DNA of 64,000 nt, from contig CM070874.1 of assembly GCA_036365515.1 (NCBI GenBank), positions 217,793,442-217,857,441 of the forward strand. The letters run 5' to 3'. Under the pieces are notes generated by a model. The model saw nothing but the letters and a program-made list of their open reading frames with translations. It was not told where the DNA came from and did not search any database. Numbering within the stretch: the stretch's first letter is position 1; every line of letters starts with the position of its first letter. This DNA comes from Torymus aiolomorphi (lineage: Eukaryota > Arthropoda > Insecta > Hymenoptera > Torymidae). Shown here one piece after another: positions 45,409 through 57,587 of the stretch. Both the position numbers and the translations under genes were made by a program.

Positions 45409-47385
45409 GGTTGTCTTACACCTAAAAATTTAAAAAAAATCAACTGTTTTTTATTGAATTTTTTAATTATGTATGTTATTCTGAACCTAAAAAAACTAGT
45501 TTGGATCAAAAATTAAAAAAATTAAAAATGATTTGGTTAAAAGAGCTTCAAAATGACGAAAAAATTGATTTTCCTTTTTTTTTGCCTTTTCTATAGGTTT
45601 CTGATATATATATAGGAACACGTTTACTTGTATGTGTTTTAAAATATCAAAAAACATTATTTAAGACTTATTAGTATAAGAACTATAAAAAAAAATAATT
45701 AAATTTAAATACGGAATTTATTATAAAAATAATATAAATCATATTCTGGAATTTGAAATCCAATGGAATCGTCTTTTGAGTTATGACAATTTGCACTTCT
45801 GTTCTAGTAAAGTGACCATTCCGTCAACGAAATTAAACAGCAAATTACTATATTAATACCCCCTTTTGTATACATATATACTTATAAAGCTATAATACCA
45901 TAGGGTCAACACAGCAGACAGCTCAAAATCTCAAATAAGCCAAGATACATAACCATGTTATTTCAACAGTTTGTTTTGGAGAGTTTTTGCTTTCAGATAG
46001 AGAAAGATATTTTTCTTAGTACTTGATTATTTTTATTCATAAGTGAATTTAGAACTAAAAATTTACTGTATTGTGTATGTGAAGATATATGTCTGAAAAG
46101 TGTAATTGTAATTATAATACAAGCGTGCAGTGACAGAGTCTTGTTTAAATTTGGAAAGTAGTTTCAGTTCAAGATGGGAATGCTGTATGAAAATTAATAC
46201 TGAAAAATATGTGCATTGGCAAGACTGAATTAAGTATTTTAAAGAAGAGGCAGTAAAAATTTTTATCGCATAAAAATAAATACATCTTTTTTCTAAGAAA
46301 AATGAAAGTGACATATTAAGTCTAACTCACTATAGGAAATATAATTCAATTCAGAAGATTTGTGAATTGCAATAAGTGTCAAGATGTATCTATACACATA
46401 AAAGCGACAAGCCTTCTCACAAGAATACAGGCTTAAATTCAAGATATATTTAATATTTAATATGTGTAATCAAGTAATCATTAAAAAAAAGGGCTTATCG
46501 GCTTTTATATACTTATGTACTTTTGTCTATGACAGTGATGGCTTCTTAAGTTTCGATTTGGATCATTGGGATTTCATATTTCATAAGACCTGGCGCATAT
46601 TCTACATTTATTTTAGTATTATAAATAATAATCTAACTCAGTACAGTGTGTTAAAAAGTGATTCAACAATGGATGAATCAAAAGTACAAAAGGACAGACT
46701 GAACAGTACCTTTTAGTGGAACGAATGCTGCTAGCTTAGCAATAACTTTTAATGGAACGGATGCATGCAAGGTGCCAGAGCTTCTGTTTTAACCATTTTA
46801 TATGGGAGAACAGATAACAGATATACAGGAAAATGAGTTTTAAGAAGGAAAAGAATGGGGATTAAATGGCTGATTATTTTTTGAGTTTGATGGTATTTTT
46901 CTTTGCAGGCTTGTTTCTCAAAATGTCATTTTTTAAAGTTTGTCGTAACTTTTCTCTGAGACCGCATGATGGATTTTCCGCATGAAGATTTTCATATATA
47001 AGTATTTTTTTCATGGCAAAAACACAAATAATTTAAAAAAATGCAAAAAATTATTGCAAATAAATCAGTTTTTGCCATGTAAAAAATACTTATACATAAA
47101 AACCTTAAAATTGCAACTCTTGCGCCCATAACTACATAAATTAGGAACAATTTGCACTTTGTCCCATGAAAATCCATCATGTGGTCTCAAGAAAAGTTAC
47201 GACAAACTTTTTTTTCTTGAAAATGCTATAACTGAGGGTAAAATGAGTTTAAGGACCTCTGCCTTGGCTCATTTTATTCAGAATAAGTTATATTTACAAT
47301 ATATTTTGAATATTTTATTATAATAATAATTTTTATCATTTTTTAGGTAATTTTGGCCAGAAAGGACAATAGGTGTAAGACCGCC
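45409..47385. mobile_element. TTAA-flanked non-autonomous DNA element (Kolobok/piggyBac-like)
   Basis: TTAA is found on both sides (45405-45408, 47386-47389). Inverted ends are GGTTGTCTTACACCTA and GGCGGTCTTACACCTA. A TTAA target fits Kolobok, piggyBac or Sola3; GG-starting ends lean to Kolobok. No transposase. Inside, 46931-46977 and 47166-47213 form a strong inverted repeat (TTTGTCGTAACTTTTCT) with a second inner pair, so this may be a nested fold-back or part of the element. Confidence 0.75.
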
Positions 47386-47389
47386 TTAA

Positions 47390-47937
47390 TAATACAAAAC
47401 ACCTACCAACCCTATATAAGAACCTCTTTCCTACAATCCTATTACTTCCAAATCATTGTCCTTCAATATTCTGTATAATAGATAATGTTTCTTGGTGAAA
47501 TTTGACAAATATATTGCCTATACTACACACAAAATTGTCTATAAATTTCATGTTTTCATTTATAAAAGAGAGAACGCGATTAATATCGAAGTGCAGCCAA
47601 AAGTATTGTTACGTATTTCTCGGATTCTAATTGGCCAGCGTATCTCGCTAATTTCATGTATCGGTGAAGAGCGCTGTAAATTAACTTCAATAAAAAACAA
47701 ACGCATGTAACCAACACATGACGCGTAGGATGCGTCATTTTCATTTTCTAGTATACATGATAAAGCCGTTCCCGAAAAATTATGTTTTGAAAAGAGGGCT
47801 AAATCAGTTTTAACTTCAAATATCTTTGAAATTCATAAACGAATTCTTTTACCCAAAGAACACATATAATAAATATATAATATACAAACTCTATATCTCC
47901 ACCAAATTTTAAAGAAATTGGAACAATTTTTGTCTAG
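47390..47937. other. Spacer with part of the TG-repeat family
   Basis: 47790-47935 resembles, on the minus strand, the dispersed family at 34985 (AAATATCTTTGAAATTCATAAACGAATTC). The last four bases CTAG (47934-47937) are the target duplication of Gypsy-2. Confidence 0.6.
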
Positions 47938-49076
47938 TGTAACGTCCGTGTTACAATGTCGCGAAAACGATAAAGTTAACGCGATAAATGTTCCAGTTTC
48001 GGTTTACGCCTACACGTAATAACCACGGGAGTAGGAACGCGTGAAAATAGTTAATCGGACAGGTAAATTAAACAATGATAATTCGCGATACTAATTAAGC
48101 GGCAAGCGACAGCGTCAGCGAACAATTAGAGTGACAGAGAAAGAGAAAGGATAGCGATCTTCAGAGTTACTTACTTTGGGGCGGTTGCGGTTGTCTCGTT
48201 CTCTCAGTTAGCCCTCGGCAGTCTCAGGACCCAAGCGCAGCGGGCGATTCAAATGGCAGAAGGACAGGATTGTGTAAATAAAGTAACACTCAAAAATGCA
48301 ATTATGTGATGTTTATTAATTACATAAAGTTACGTCAAAACTGTTACACACTGATTGTAGTCGAGATATAATATCAACAATTATTCGCGAGACTACAATC
48401 AGAGAAGCTTGACAAATATTTTAAGTGGATTCCACACGAAAATATTCTAAGTCAATTATACTCGAAATTATTCTAAGTAAATTCTACTCGAAATTATTCT
48501 ACGTAAATTCTGCTCGAAAATATTCTAAGTTAATTCTGCTCGAAAATATTCTAAGTAAATTCTGCTCGAAAATATTCTAAGTTAATTCTGCTCGAAAATA
48601 TTCTAAGTCAGAATACAAAATGTCGAAAATTATTCTAAGTCCAATTGTTATAATTAAATAGTCGTCGGTCAAGGGCTTCGCCCTTCGAAACAAAAAGAAC
48701 AAAAGCTTCTTCTCGAGTGGAGGCGCATCGCGGCTTTTATACCCGCGCATGTATCTAGGGCAGATGCAAAGGTAAGGGAGTGTAGGGTATCTCATCTTTT
48801 GCATGGGGTGGCAAGGACGCGGGTGGAGAACTCGGGTTCGAATGTGGCGCTGCCAAGGGCAAGGGTTGGATCGATAGGCGGTACGAATACGGGTAAGGTA
48901 GGGTTCGTTACCATGCGAACTGTGGCTCACGTAGGTAACCCAGTTGCTACCATGTGGCGCCACTGACAGGAAAGAGGACTCATGGTAACATGAAGGAAAA
49001 AAAATGGTTGTAGGGTGGTAAGGATAGATGGTAGCATGGGTGCCCAAAGTAGCGGTCAGTCGTGCTCGACGTGACA
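47938..49076 (-). repeat. Gypsy-2 3' LTR
   Basis: On the minus strand TGTCACGTCGAGC to GGACGTTACA. It includes seven or so ~27-bp tandem units (48430-48610, AAATTCTGCTCGAAAATATT). Relative to the other LTR it has ~25 extra bp near 48365 and one tandem unit less. GGGGGGGGGACG (from 49088 down to 49077 on the minus strand) borders it as polypurine tract. Confidence 0.95.
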
Positions 49077-50299
49077 CGTCCCCCCCCCGAAGACGTGCGC
49101 TGCGGGGCGGCGCTTGCTGGTCCCTCCGTCCAAGTGTCGCAATTTTAACATACGCTGTATGTCTGATTGTCTTCGAAGCCTTCCTTTCCAAACTTTAGGT
49201 GCAAAATCTAACCTCTTCCTGTTCGCTCTGCCTTAGCCTGCTTAGTAGCGGGCGAAGTAAGTAGTCGTCGTTTTCCATTCCACGACTTCCTCGTCCTCGG
49301 TAAATTTGAAAGCGTATCCATGATTATTAAGCTCGTTTAGTCAACGCATATTCCCTCACTTGCCATGCCGAAGGACCGGTCGTCAGTACTGGACAGTAGC
49401 TTCCAGGCATCTCCTCCCTTGAACAAATTAACAGTTGCCTTATTATGAGCGGATGCAGTTGCCTCCTGTTCATCGCCGCGCCTTGGTTCTCCTTCACTGT
49501 GGCCATACATGAGTCGTACCACAGCGAACCACAGAAAAATAATTCGCAGCAGCCTAAACTGCAGACGGTTGCCTCTGGTTATTCGCTTCGGTTCCCGCTC
49601 GTCGACTTCAATGTTTGCCTTTGGAGTGCGTCTACCTTGCTGTATTAGATTTGTGTTACTTCCACATACCTCATAACAACGGCAGTTCGTCAGATAAAGT
49701 GAATCCGTAAGGCTATGCGTATTCCCTTTGGTCGTTGACGTCCAAGGTCGTTACATTGCTTGAAGTTCACGATGAGACTCCACCATAACTGAGCGACGGC
49801 ATCAAGTCGTACGAGCTTCGCTGTGTCGGTGATTACTAAGTATTGGCGGGCAAAGTGTAGTATCGTAAGGTTGCAATGGGGACGCTGTGGCTGGCACAAT
49901 AGCTGGCGAATGAACACTCCCTCGACCGCTTGGTTTCAATTTGGATGGGATAGGAATATTAGTAAAAAAAAAGGAAAATTGGAAGGAAAGTATCGTACCC
50001 TAATCGACTTTTTCTTTACTGACAAATTTCCTCTACCCAAGTTTACAAATTCCCTATTTATAATTTTTATACTAAAATTCATAATTTTTATACCATATAA
50101 CAATACCATATTTATTTTCTTCCCCCCTATACTGGCGTTGGAGATGTGTTCGCCTCGCTTAATTCTGAATAATACGATACCCTTACAAAATTCCAACGCA
50201 AAGTAGAGTAATAAAGTTCTCCTATACGGAATTGCGATCCAAAACTTAATTTTAATCTTTATTTTCAAGTAAGCGAAAGACTAAAGAGATAAATATTTC
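49077..50299 (-). other. Gypsy-2 3' untranslated region
   Basis: Between the env-like remnant and the 3' LTR. Several short frames on both strands (49337-49522, 49445-49648, 49823-50206, 49936-50268) show no family and are not called. The polypurine tract is at 49077-49092. Confidence 0.5.
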
Positions 50300-52023
50300 T
50301 ACAAAGCTAACAATAATCATAATAAGAAATACAGAAAGTACTATGTATAACAAATCTTTTGTTGAAATCTCATTTCGAAAGTTAATCACGTGAACACTAT
50401 GCTAATTTTCGAAGTTTTATTTAATAGATAATTCTATGTGCAAGTTTCATTTCACATTAGATAAGTACCACAATGTCCCAGTCGTTATAGACATCGTTGA
50501 ATTCCACACATTCGTCAATTCGCATTCTACAATTCTTTGGAAATTTAATTATTTGACAGTCCGAAATCGGAATTTTATAAACTTTCCGGAATAAGCAACT
50601 TCTAATCTAAATTCGCTTACAGTCGAAATAAGCCATAACCCATTCTTTTGAAAAAAACGCTCTTTTCTTTGTGTAAACTATATGTCACCTATATGATAAA
50701 TTATCATAATTAGTTTTTGATAAGATCATTTTCTCACAAGACATAAGATTTTTAACATAACACTGATTTTCACAAAAAAAGCATTTCTTTCATTACATAT
50801 TCTTTCATTGATTTAAGCATAAATAACAGTTGCCTATATCAGCCTCTATCATAAGTATAGTCCGCTTGCAGTTGTATAATAAACTCGATTAGTGTTTTGT
50901 TATCCGGATTTAGTCTGAAAAACAAGAAAAGATTGCATTGCGTAGACAAAAAGAAAGGTCCATATTTGTAAAAGGTACAACCAGTTCAATACATAATTCA
51001 CTACTTACACTATATTTACTTTCACCACGCAATCGAATAAAATAGATCGAACTTTTGATAGAAGAAACTGTAAAGCTAAACTTTTCGTATCTCTTATGCT
51101 TAGCAAAGGTTTATTTAATTCCGCCGATGTAAACGAACAGCACCTTTTGGCGATCCAGTAAATCGCATAAGTTCGATACGAGCTGTTTAGTTTTGAATAC
51201 GATATGCAATAACGCGTATAAATTTTTCAAGCTAAAGTCAAGATTGACTTCTGTTTTTGTATTTTCCAATCAGAAATTCTTTTACTTTATTATCCAACCT
51301 TTCAAACTATTTTGCCATAGCCATTCTCTCGCTTGCGTAATCATTCTCTATTATACAAATATAGGTTCTTTTTCACCCGTCATAATTTTGACCTTGTCGT
51401 CTCGCGATGTCCACATTGCCCTAATAATTTCTTTACAATTTTCTAACAAATAGCTGTAGGTGGTACATTGTACTCCTCCCCCTCGTGACAACGGCAAGGT
51501 CATTAAATAACTCACTCTTTTTCAAATTATTAGTTAGTGCGCCTAAACTATGCAAATCTACCTATATCTAAGATTTTTATTACGTATGTTATCGTGTTAT
51601 CGGATTCATTTAATTGCTGATACGCGTCTTGTAAAGTAATTTTTCTTCATCCAATTTCGCTGGTTTAAATTACATACTGGTACAAATTCGCACTTTCAAA
51701 TGCCAGTCCTGGATTGGTGTCGATTGCATAATAGTAAAGTAGCCCATCCCTTGCGCGGATGCTAGAAAGGACAGCAGAAATCCGGTGACTTCGATTAATA
51801 GTTTGACGTCCACTGCTGCTCGCTTTAAATTACCATTTGTTCTAAAAAATTTCAAAAGAACTAAGTTAAAACTGCTAAGAATTAAAAACCCATTGTGTGT
51901 ACAATTTTGAAGAATCTTTATCTGCAAACATGAAAGTAATATGTTATCTTTATTAGTCCGAAAACTGGTTTCAATTTCAAAGTTGTTGCAAGAATGAACA
52001 GCAACGTCCTCATCTGTAAACAT
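50300..52023 (-). pseudogene. Probable env-like remnant of Gypsy-2
   Basis: Directly after integrase, where errantiviruses have env. The first frame (52023-51670) ends with a hydrophobic stretch FLLSFLASAQGMGYF like a signal peptide. After a stop, open pieces to about 50600 contain spaced Cys (CTTYSYLLENC, NLCDLLDRQ) as in env ectodomains. Many stops and shifts occur. No membrane anchor could be placed. The call depends mainly on position and weak pattern, and a different third ORF is possible. Confidence 0.35.
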
Positions 52024-52072
52024 GAATAAAAATGTTAACTTTCTAACTTACGTTAAGCTTAACTTTTTATTC

Positions 52073-53150
52073 TTACAAGCTTTCGGTCTCTGCGTGCTGA
52101 TTAATATGCGACAAGCGTAAGCGATTACTATGCACGACTTTGGTCTTATTTTTCTTAATTTGAATTTTTACATTGCCATTTTCCCAGATTTCAATTATTA
52201 AGTAAGGGCCAGAATATTGATTTTCAAATTTATGCGGCCTTGGCCCACTCTGCAACCACACAAAATCGCCTATTTTAAAATTCTTATGATTTGACTTTTT
52301 ATCATAATATTCTTTACTTTTTTGTTTAGCGGATAATAGTTTTTCTTGTGCGGTTATTTGAAGAAAATTCAATCTTTCGACCAAAGTTGTCATGTACCCT
52401 GCATAAGTAGGCAATAAATCTTCCGGCTCTAAGGGGTCGCTCGAGGGCACTCTCGCCAGACGCCCGAACACTAACTCGAACGGAGTGTGTTGGGTTCCTT
52501 CATGTTTGCCCGTGTTGAAATTAAACATTGCTAACTCAACCCACTCGTCCCAATCTAAATGTTTTGTGGCAAACATTTACAAAAATTCACTAAGTGGCGA
52601 GTGCAAGCGCTCTAAAGAGCCGTTAGATTGAGGGTGAAAAGCGGTAGTTTTTACTTGCTTAATTTTAAATCGTTTTGCAACGCGCTTAACTAATTTACTA
52701 AGAAAATTGGTGCCTTGATCGGTAAGCATAGCTTGCGGCGCGCCAAAAGTGCAAATAAAGCGTTTGATAAAAGCGTCTGCTACAGTAATGGCAGTCTGGT
52801 CTTTTAAGGGACTCCCACCGAGAATTTTGTAAATTGATCCTGGATAGTTAAAATGTACTCGGATTCGTCTTTAGTTCTCGGTAACGGTCCTACGATGTCC
52901 AAACTAACCGTGAAAAATGGAATACAAGGGTGGTCCGTTATAATCATTTTCTGTTTTGTTTTGACCCGCACTAATTTTTTAAGCTGGCAAAGAACGCATT
53001 TTTGAATGAAGGCTTGTATGTCCTCCTTTAAATGCTCCCACTGATATTTATATTTTATTCTATTCAAAGTTTTAGTTACTCCTTTGTGTCCACCCGCCGC
53101 CGAACAATGAGCTTCGTGAATTATATCCGCTCTTTTACTCGGCTCCGGGT
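52073..53150 (-). pseudogene. Gypsy-2 integrase
   Basis: Zinc-binding HHCC region (EAHCSAAGGH near 53100, KCVLCQ near 52990), first Asp in VSLDIVGPL (about 52895), then a frameshift at about 52804. The stretch with the second Asp (TDQGTNF) and Glu (GSLERLH) is between 52803 and 52577 in another frame, ending in TAA about 52577. 52576-52073 carries the C-terminal domain with GDFVWLQSG and a final SGPYLII block. All catalytic residues can be found, but no single frame holds them. Integrase would join the cDNA to host DNA. Confidence 0.88.
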
Positions 53151-54240
53151 GCTGTATGAGTCCACGGCAAATAATTATTTTAACACTATTATTACCTAAT
53201 TCACGGTTTAAAGAGGCCAAAATATCTTTAAACTCAACATTTTCGATATTACTGCTCCTAACCATACTAAAAGAAGCAATTTGATTAATATCTAAATATT
53301 TTGCTAACTTCCTAAGTAACTGGGCCAAAATTTCTAAGGTATCCCATAAACTATTTTTACCTTTGCCCCTAAGTGGTAATACAAAATGCATTTTTTTATT
53401 GGCCTTAATGATTTTAGGCTCTCCCGTTACTAAATTCTCGAAATGCGGAAGCTTCCCTAAATCCTTTAATTGCCTAGACCCCTCATCGAGCGGTTCTCCG
53501 TCCGTGCCCACAAAATAAAGGTAACTATCCTTCCTCATAAACAATTTCTCTCTACAATAGATTATATTGTCTTGACGACCGACCGCTTTCAGTGCGACAC
53601 TTTTTTCATTGACCACGTCCTCGTCCCCGAAAGTCATGTCGGAAAAGGGACCTTTAAACACCGAGATGTTGTCGCGCCCGGCTGCTTCCCGGCACGTGAG
53701 CTCTCCTGACATAACCGTTTGCTCACTTTTCTCGGGCGCGAACGCAGAGACAGATGGCGAGATTGGTCTGTGCAGCGTTTCTTTTTTATTGCTATCCGCA
53801 GCTTGCGGTACGAGAGACGCAGACGTCTCCTTATCTTCGACAAAGGACGCGCATTCCTGAACCTCTTCGACCGCGGGGGCTTCCTTTCTTTTACGCGGCA
53901 CGAGAGCTTTAATGGCTTGCTTATACTTTTCATTGGCTTGGCGGCCCGCACGCTTACGCGTGGCCATTGCATGCAAGGTGGGCGCGCCGTCCCCCTTCTG
54001 GGTTTGCCGTTCCTGGGGCGGTTCTACTGTCTGTTCGCCAGCGACAGCATGGCGCTCCTCTCCCCCTATGCTGACTTGTGTAGCTACGCATACTTTTTCT
54101 ATAATCGGGTTGCGCGACATCGCGTCCGCGTTCAGATTTAATTCACCTTTCTTATAGAGTACATCGAATTGATAGTCTAAAAGTTTTAAACGTCAACGCG
54201 TGACTCTAGATCCTGGATCATTATGATTGTTCAACCAAAC
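53151..54240 (-). pseudogene. Gypsy-2 pol spacer between RNase H and integrase
   Basis: The open frame that ends in integrase begins at MSRNP (54120), which is internal: the RNase H end (KGELNLNADAMSRNP) precedes it. The spacer has a basic segment (MATRKRAGRQANEKY), an acidic Ser/Glu-rich part and a helical domain (LWDTLEILAQLLRKLAKYLD), as in errantivirus-type Gypsy pol. A TGA about 54195 breaks it from RNase H. Confidence 0.65.
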
Positions 54241-55775
54241 TAGCGGCTTGTGATCAGTAATTAAAGTGAATTTATTCCCGTATAAGTAAGGTCTGAATTG
54301 CGTAATAACGTACACGGTGCTAATGCTTCTTTTGAAAACGTACAATAATTCTTTTCTGCTTGATTCATCGCGTGCGACACAAAGGCTATGGGACGATCTT
54401 TCCCAATTTCTCCTTGCGATAAAACTGCCCCGATTGCGTACCCGCTAGCGTCGGTAGTTACTAAAAACTTTTCTTCGAAATGCGGATGCGCTAAAACCGG
54501 TGGTTCGCATAATTTATCACGGAGAGTCTCAAATGCCGTTTGCGCGTTCTCATCCCAAACAAAAAGTTGTTCTTTTCTAAGAAGGTCAGTTAAAGGCTTG
54601 GCTATTCGTGCAAAGCCATTAATAAATCGCCTATAATAACCAGCTAGTCCTAAAAATTGTTTAATATTTTTCTGATTTCTAGGCACTGGAAATTCTTTAA
54701 CTGCTTTTAGTTTTTCCGGGTCCGGGCGTAAACCGTCATCGTTAATTATATGTCCCAAATAATTAATTTTAGGTTTAAGAAATTCACATTTTTCCGGTTA
54801 CAAAACTAAATTAGCATGGCGCAGTTTTTCAAACAACTTCTCGATTGTTTCTATGTGCTCGTTAAAAGTTTTAGAGTAGACGCAAATGTCATCAAAAAAA
54901 TGAACCACGTTTTTCCTACCAGCAATTACTTTAAGAACGAGTGACAAAAATACCGGAGCGCTTGTCTTTAGTCCAAAAGGCGATCTAACAAAATGAAATA
55001 AACCGACCTCACAAGAAAAAGCTGTTTTTTCTCTGTCCTCAGCTTTAATTTTAATTTGATGATAACCCGCGTATAAATCGAAAACTGAGAAAAATTTGGA
55101 ATCACCAAGCTGATCCAAAATATCCGCTATGTTCGGAACCGGATGATTGTAATCGGGTATAATGGCGTTTAACTTTCTAAAGTCTACTACTACCCGAAAT
55201 TTTTTCTTGCCGTCGGGTCCCGGTTTTTTGTCAACGCAGAACACGGGCGCCGAGTAGGCACTTGTTGAGGGTTCGACGATGCCTTTCTCTAACATTTCTT
55301 TTACCTGCCTATTGATCTCTTCTTTTAGAATAGGTGGGTGTCTAAATTGTTTAATTCTAATTCAAATATTCGTTGTTGTGGGTATTTCGTGTTCAATTAC
55401 ATTTGTCGCGGTCATAATATCTCCCGCTAAATAAAATCGATCCGAAAATTTCACAAGGAGTGACTCAATTTCGGCTAATTGATTAGGTGACAAATGCTTA
55501 AGACGTAAAAGCTCTCTTAATTTAGTCACCCTCTCATTTCCTAAAAGGAAAACCGTGTCTGACATGCACATAATTTGATGGTCGCGTGGCTCCCCTATTT
55601 TATGGCTCCGCCTTTCTACCCTAATTTGGCTACTTAAGTGCGGAGGGTGCGGCCTATGCTTCCATACTGACCAGACTACTCCATTTATATTTCTTTTAAT
55701 TTGATGTAGCATCTGGCATAAGGTGCATAACATGTCAGAGGTCACCTCGCCCTCCGACACGCGATACTCTCTCAT
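54241..55775 (-). pseudogene. Gypsy-2 reverse transcriptase and RNase H
   Basis: Linker with HLSPNQLAEIESLL (about 55500), TGA at 55362-55364, then RT: VEPSTSAYSAPVF, FSVFDLYAGYHQI and FFDDICVYS (54890-54870), with Phe-Phe-Asp-Asp for the usual Tyr-x-Asp-Asp. TAA about 54797 follows, then NYLGHIINDDG, LGLAGYYRRF, and RNase H with TTDASGYAIGAVL. Near 54340 the frame shifts before ITDHKPLVWL. Active-site residues are kept. The enzyme would copy and degrade template RNA. Confidence 0.88.
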
Positions 55776-57587
55776 TTCTTAAAAATAGGAATGGCGGTGA
55801 AACAAGTAACATTTAAAGCGCAAGAGTATAAGCGTAATAATGAACTACTTTTCCATGCTTGCAAAAAGATTAACTTCTCTAGCTTAACACGCAACCCCTC
55901 AAAAAGGTGCGCCAGCTGAAAGTCTTCTCGAACTAAAGCATAAGACAATGCGCTGGTTAATTTATTACTTCCGCCCTTCTCAATATTGCCGGACAACGAC
56001 AACTTTTGCTTCCTCAATAAATTACTAATTTTGCTAAAACTATTCCTTTTAATTTTAGTTCTTTTATGAGTTTCATGTTTGTATTTAATACACGTAAAAT
56101 TCCTTATTTTATTACAAACAAAATTTACTTTTCTCCTACTTTTATTCAATACCGTTTTTGTTCTATAATTTTTTATATTCAATCCAACATTTCCCCCTTG
56201 AGTGCTAACACTCATACTATTTTTACAAGCTCAAATTTCCGAATTTTTCTTATTTTCTACCACAATACATTTATTAACTTTACTTTCAAATTTAGCCCAA
56301 TATTTACAAGAAGATCTTCACTAACTCTATTTTTCCAATTTTTATTTAACAAGTCCAAATACTGTTGAGATACGCTATTTTTTAACGTTTGCTCTCTAAA
56401 TAAATTATTTCCGAATATAATCCTGTTCACTTTTTCTTTGAAACTTTTATTTTTACAAAACTTAGTTCTCAAATTTTGCTTTTTAGCTATTTTAACTAAC
56501 CGGTTTTTAGTTTCACAATGCTTAACTTTCAAACCTTTATTTTTATCAATTTTTAAGTTTAAGCTTTTAGTTTTACAAATTTCATGTTTCAATTTTCTAG
56601 TTTTTTCAAATTTCAAATTCAAATTTTTGTTTTTACAAATTTTATTTTTCAAATGACTAGCTTCTTCAAAGTTCAAATTCAAGTTTTTGCTTTTATCAAT
56701 TTTATTTTCCGAATCGCTAGCTTTTTCAAAGTTCAAATTCAAATTTTTGCTTTTACTAATTTTATTTTCCGAATCACTAGTTTTTTCAAAGTTCAAATTC
56801 AAAATTTTGCTTTTACAATTTTTACTTTCCAAATTACTAATTTTTTCAAATTTCAAATTCAAATTTTCATTTTCATCAATTTCATTTTTTAAATCAATTT
56901 TTTCCAAAACGTGCACGTTACAAATTTCAAATGGGGCGATACTTTTAAGCGAAGAAAGACAAATATGTGAAATAATTTTCTCATGCGAAGCAGGTAAATC
57001 GCTATAAACGTTCTGAGTGGTACACTCGCCTAAAACAACACTGGATTTGTGCGACCAAGCAGTTGCAACGGGATTTTTCGCGTGTCCGGAATTGCGCTCA
57101 TCCCCCCACATCGTACCCTGCGTTACTTCCTTATGTCGTTCGGCTCGTGCCAAACTTACACTCTCTTTGTTTATTGGCCGCGCGAAATCTACACTACTCG
57201 AGCACCGTAAACTGATTACGTTAGAAGCTATTTCCAAAAAATTTTCTTCATAATTAATTTTTGCCCCGTATTTTCTTAACATTTCGCTGCCGATTAACCC
57301 GTCCTCTTCAAAAGGAAAATCGTCAGGAACCAAATGAAAATTCAATGTTAAATCGCGGAAAATCAAGGGTATTTTCCCGCGCGAGTTAATCGATTCCTTA
57401 GTAATACCTTTAAGTTCAAGAATTTCGTTTTCAAAAACAATGGCCTTACTAGGTTTTTTACTAAGCAACGACGGGCCTGCCCCCGTATCTAACATTAATT
57501 TGAGCGATACCTGATAATTTTCAAATGGCAATTCTATTACAGGTGACTTACTATTAATACTCAACAAAATGGACTTTCGCGCAAATT
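55776..57587 (-). pseudogene. Gypsy-2 protease and repeat-containing linker
   Basis: In a -1 frame relative to gag, usual for Gypsy. The protease motif MLDTGAGPSLL is at about 57490, and GLIGSEML follows later. It ends at TAG 56257-56259. Between about 56900 and 56480 the protein consists of ~20-residue units NLNFEK.SDSENKI.KSK, which is unusual. 56215-55772 is another frame, still Lys/Asn-rich, leading toward RT. The protease cuts the polyprotein. Confidence 0.85.
56480..56900 (-). repeat. 60-bp tandem repeat within Gypsy-2 pol
   Basis: Plus-strand blocks TTCAAATTCAAATTTTTG...TTTTACAAATTTTATTTT recur every 60 bp (near 56600, 56660, 56720, 56780, 56840), in frame in the minus-strand protein. 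The outer units are more diverged. Confidence 0.85.

Noticed and set aside
48577..49191. 204-codon minus frame also found at 60058-60555
   Set aside because: It lies in the Gypsy-2 LTRs and is shared only because the LTRs are copies; it crosses the LTR edge and has no family.
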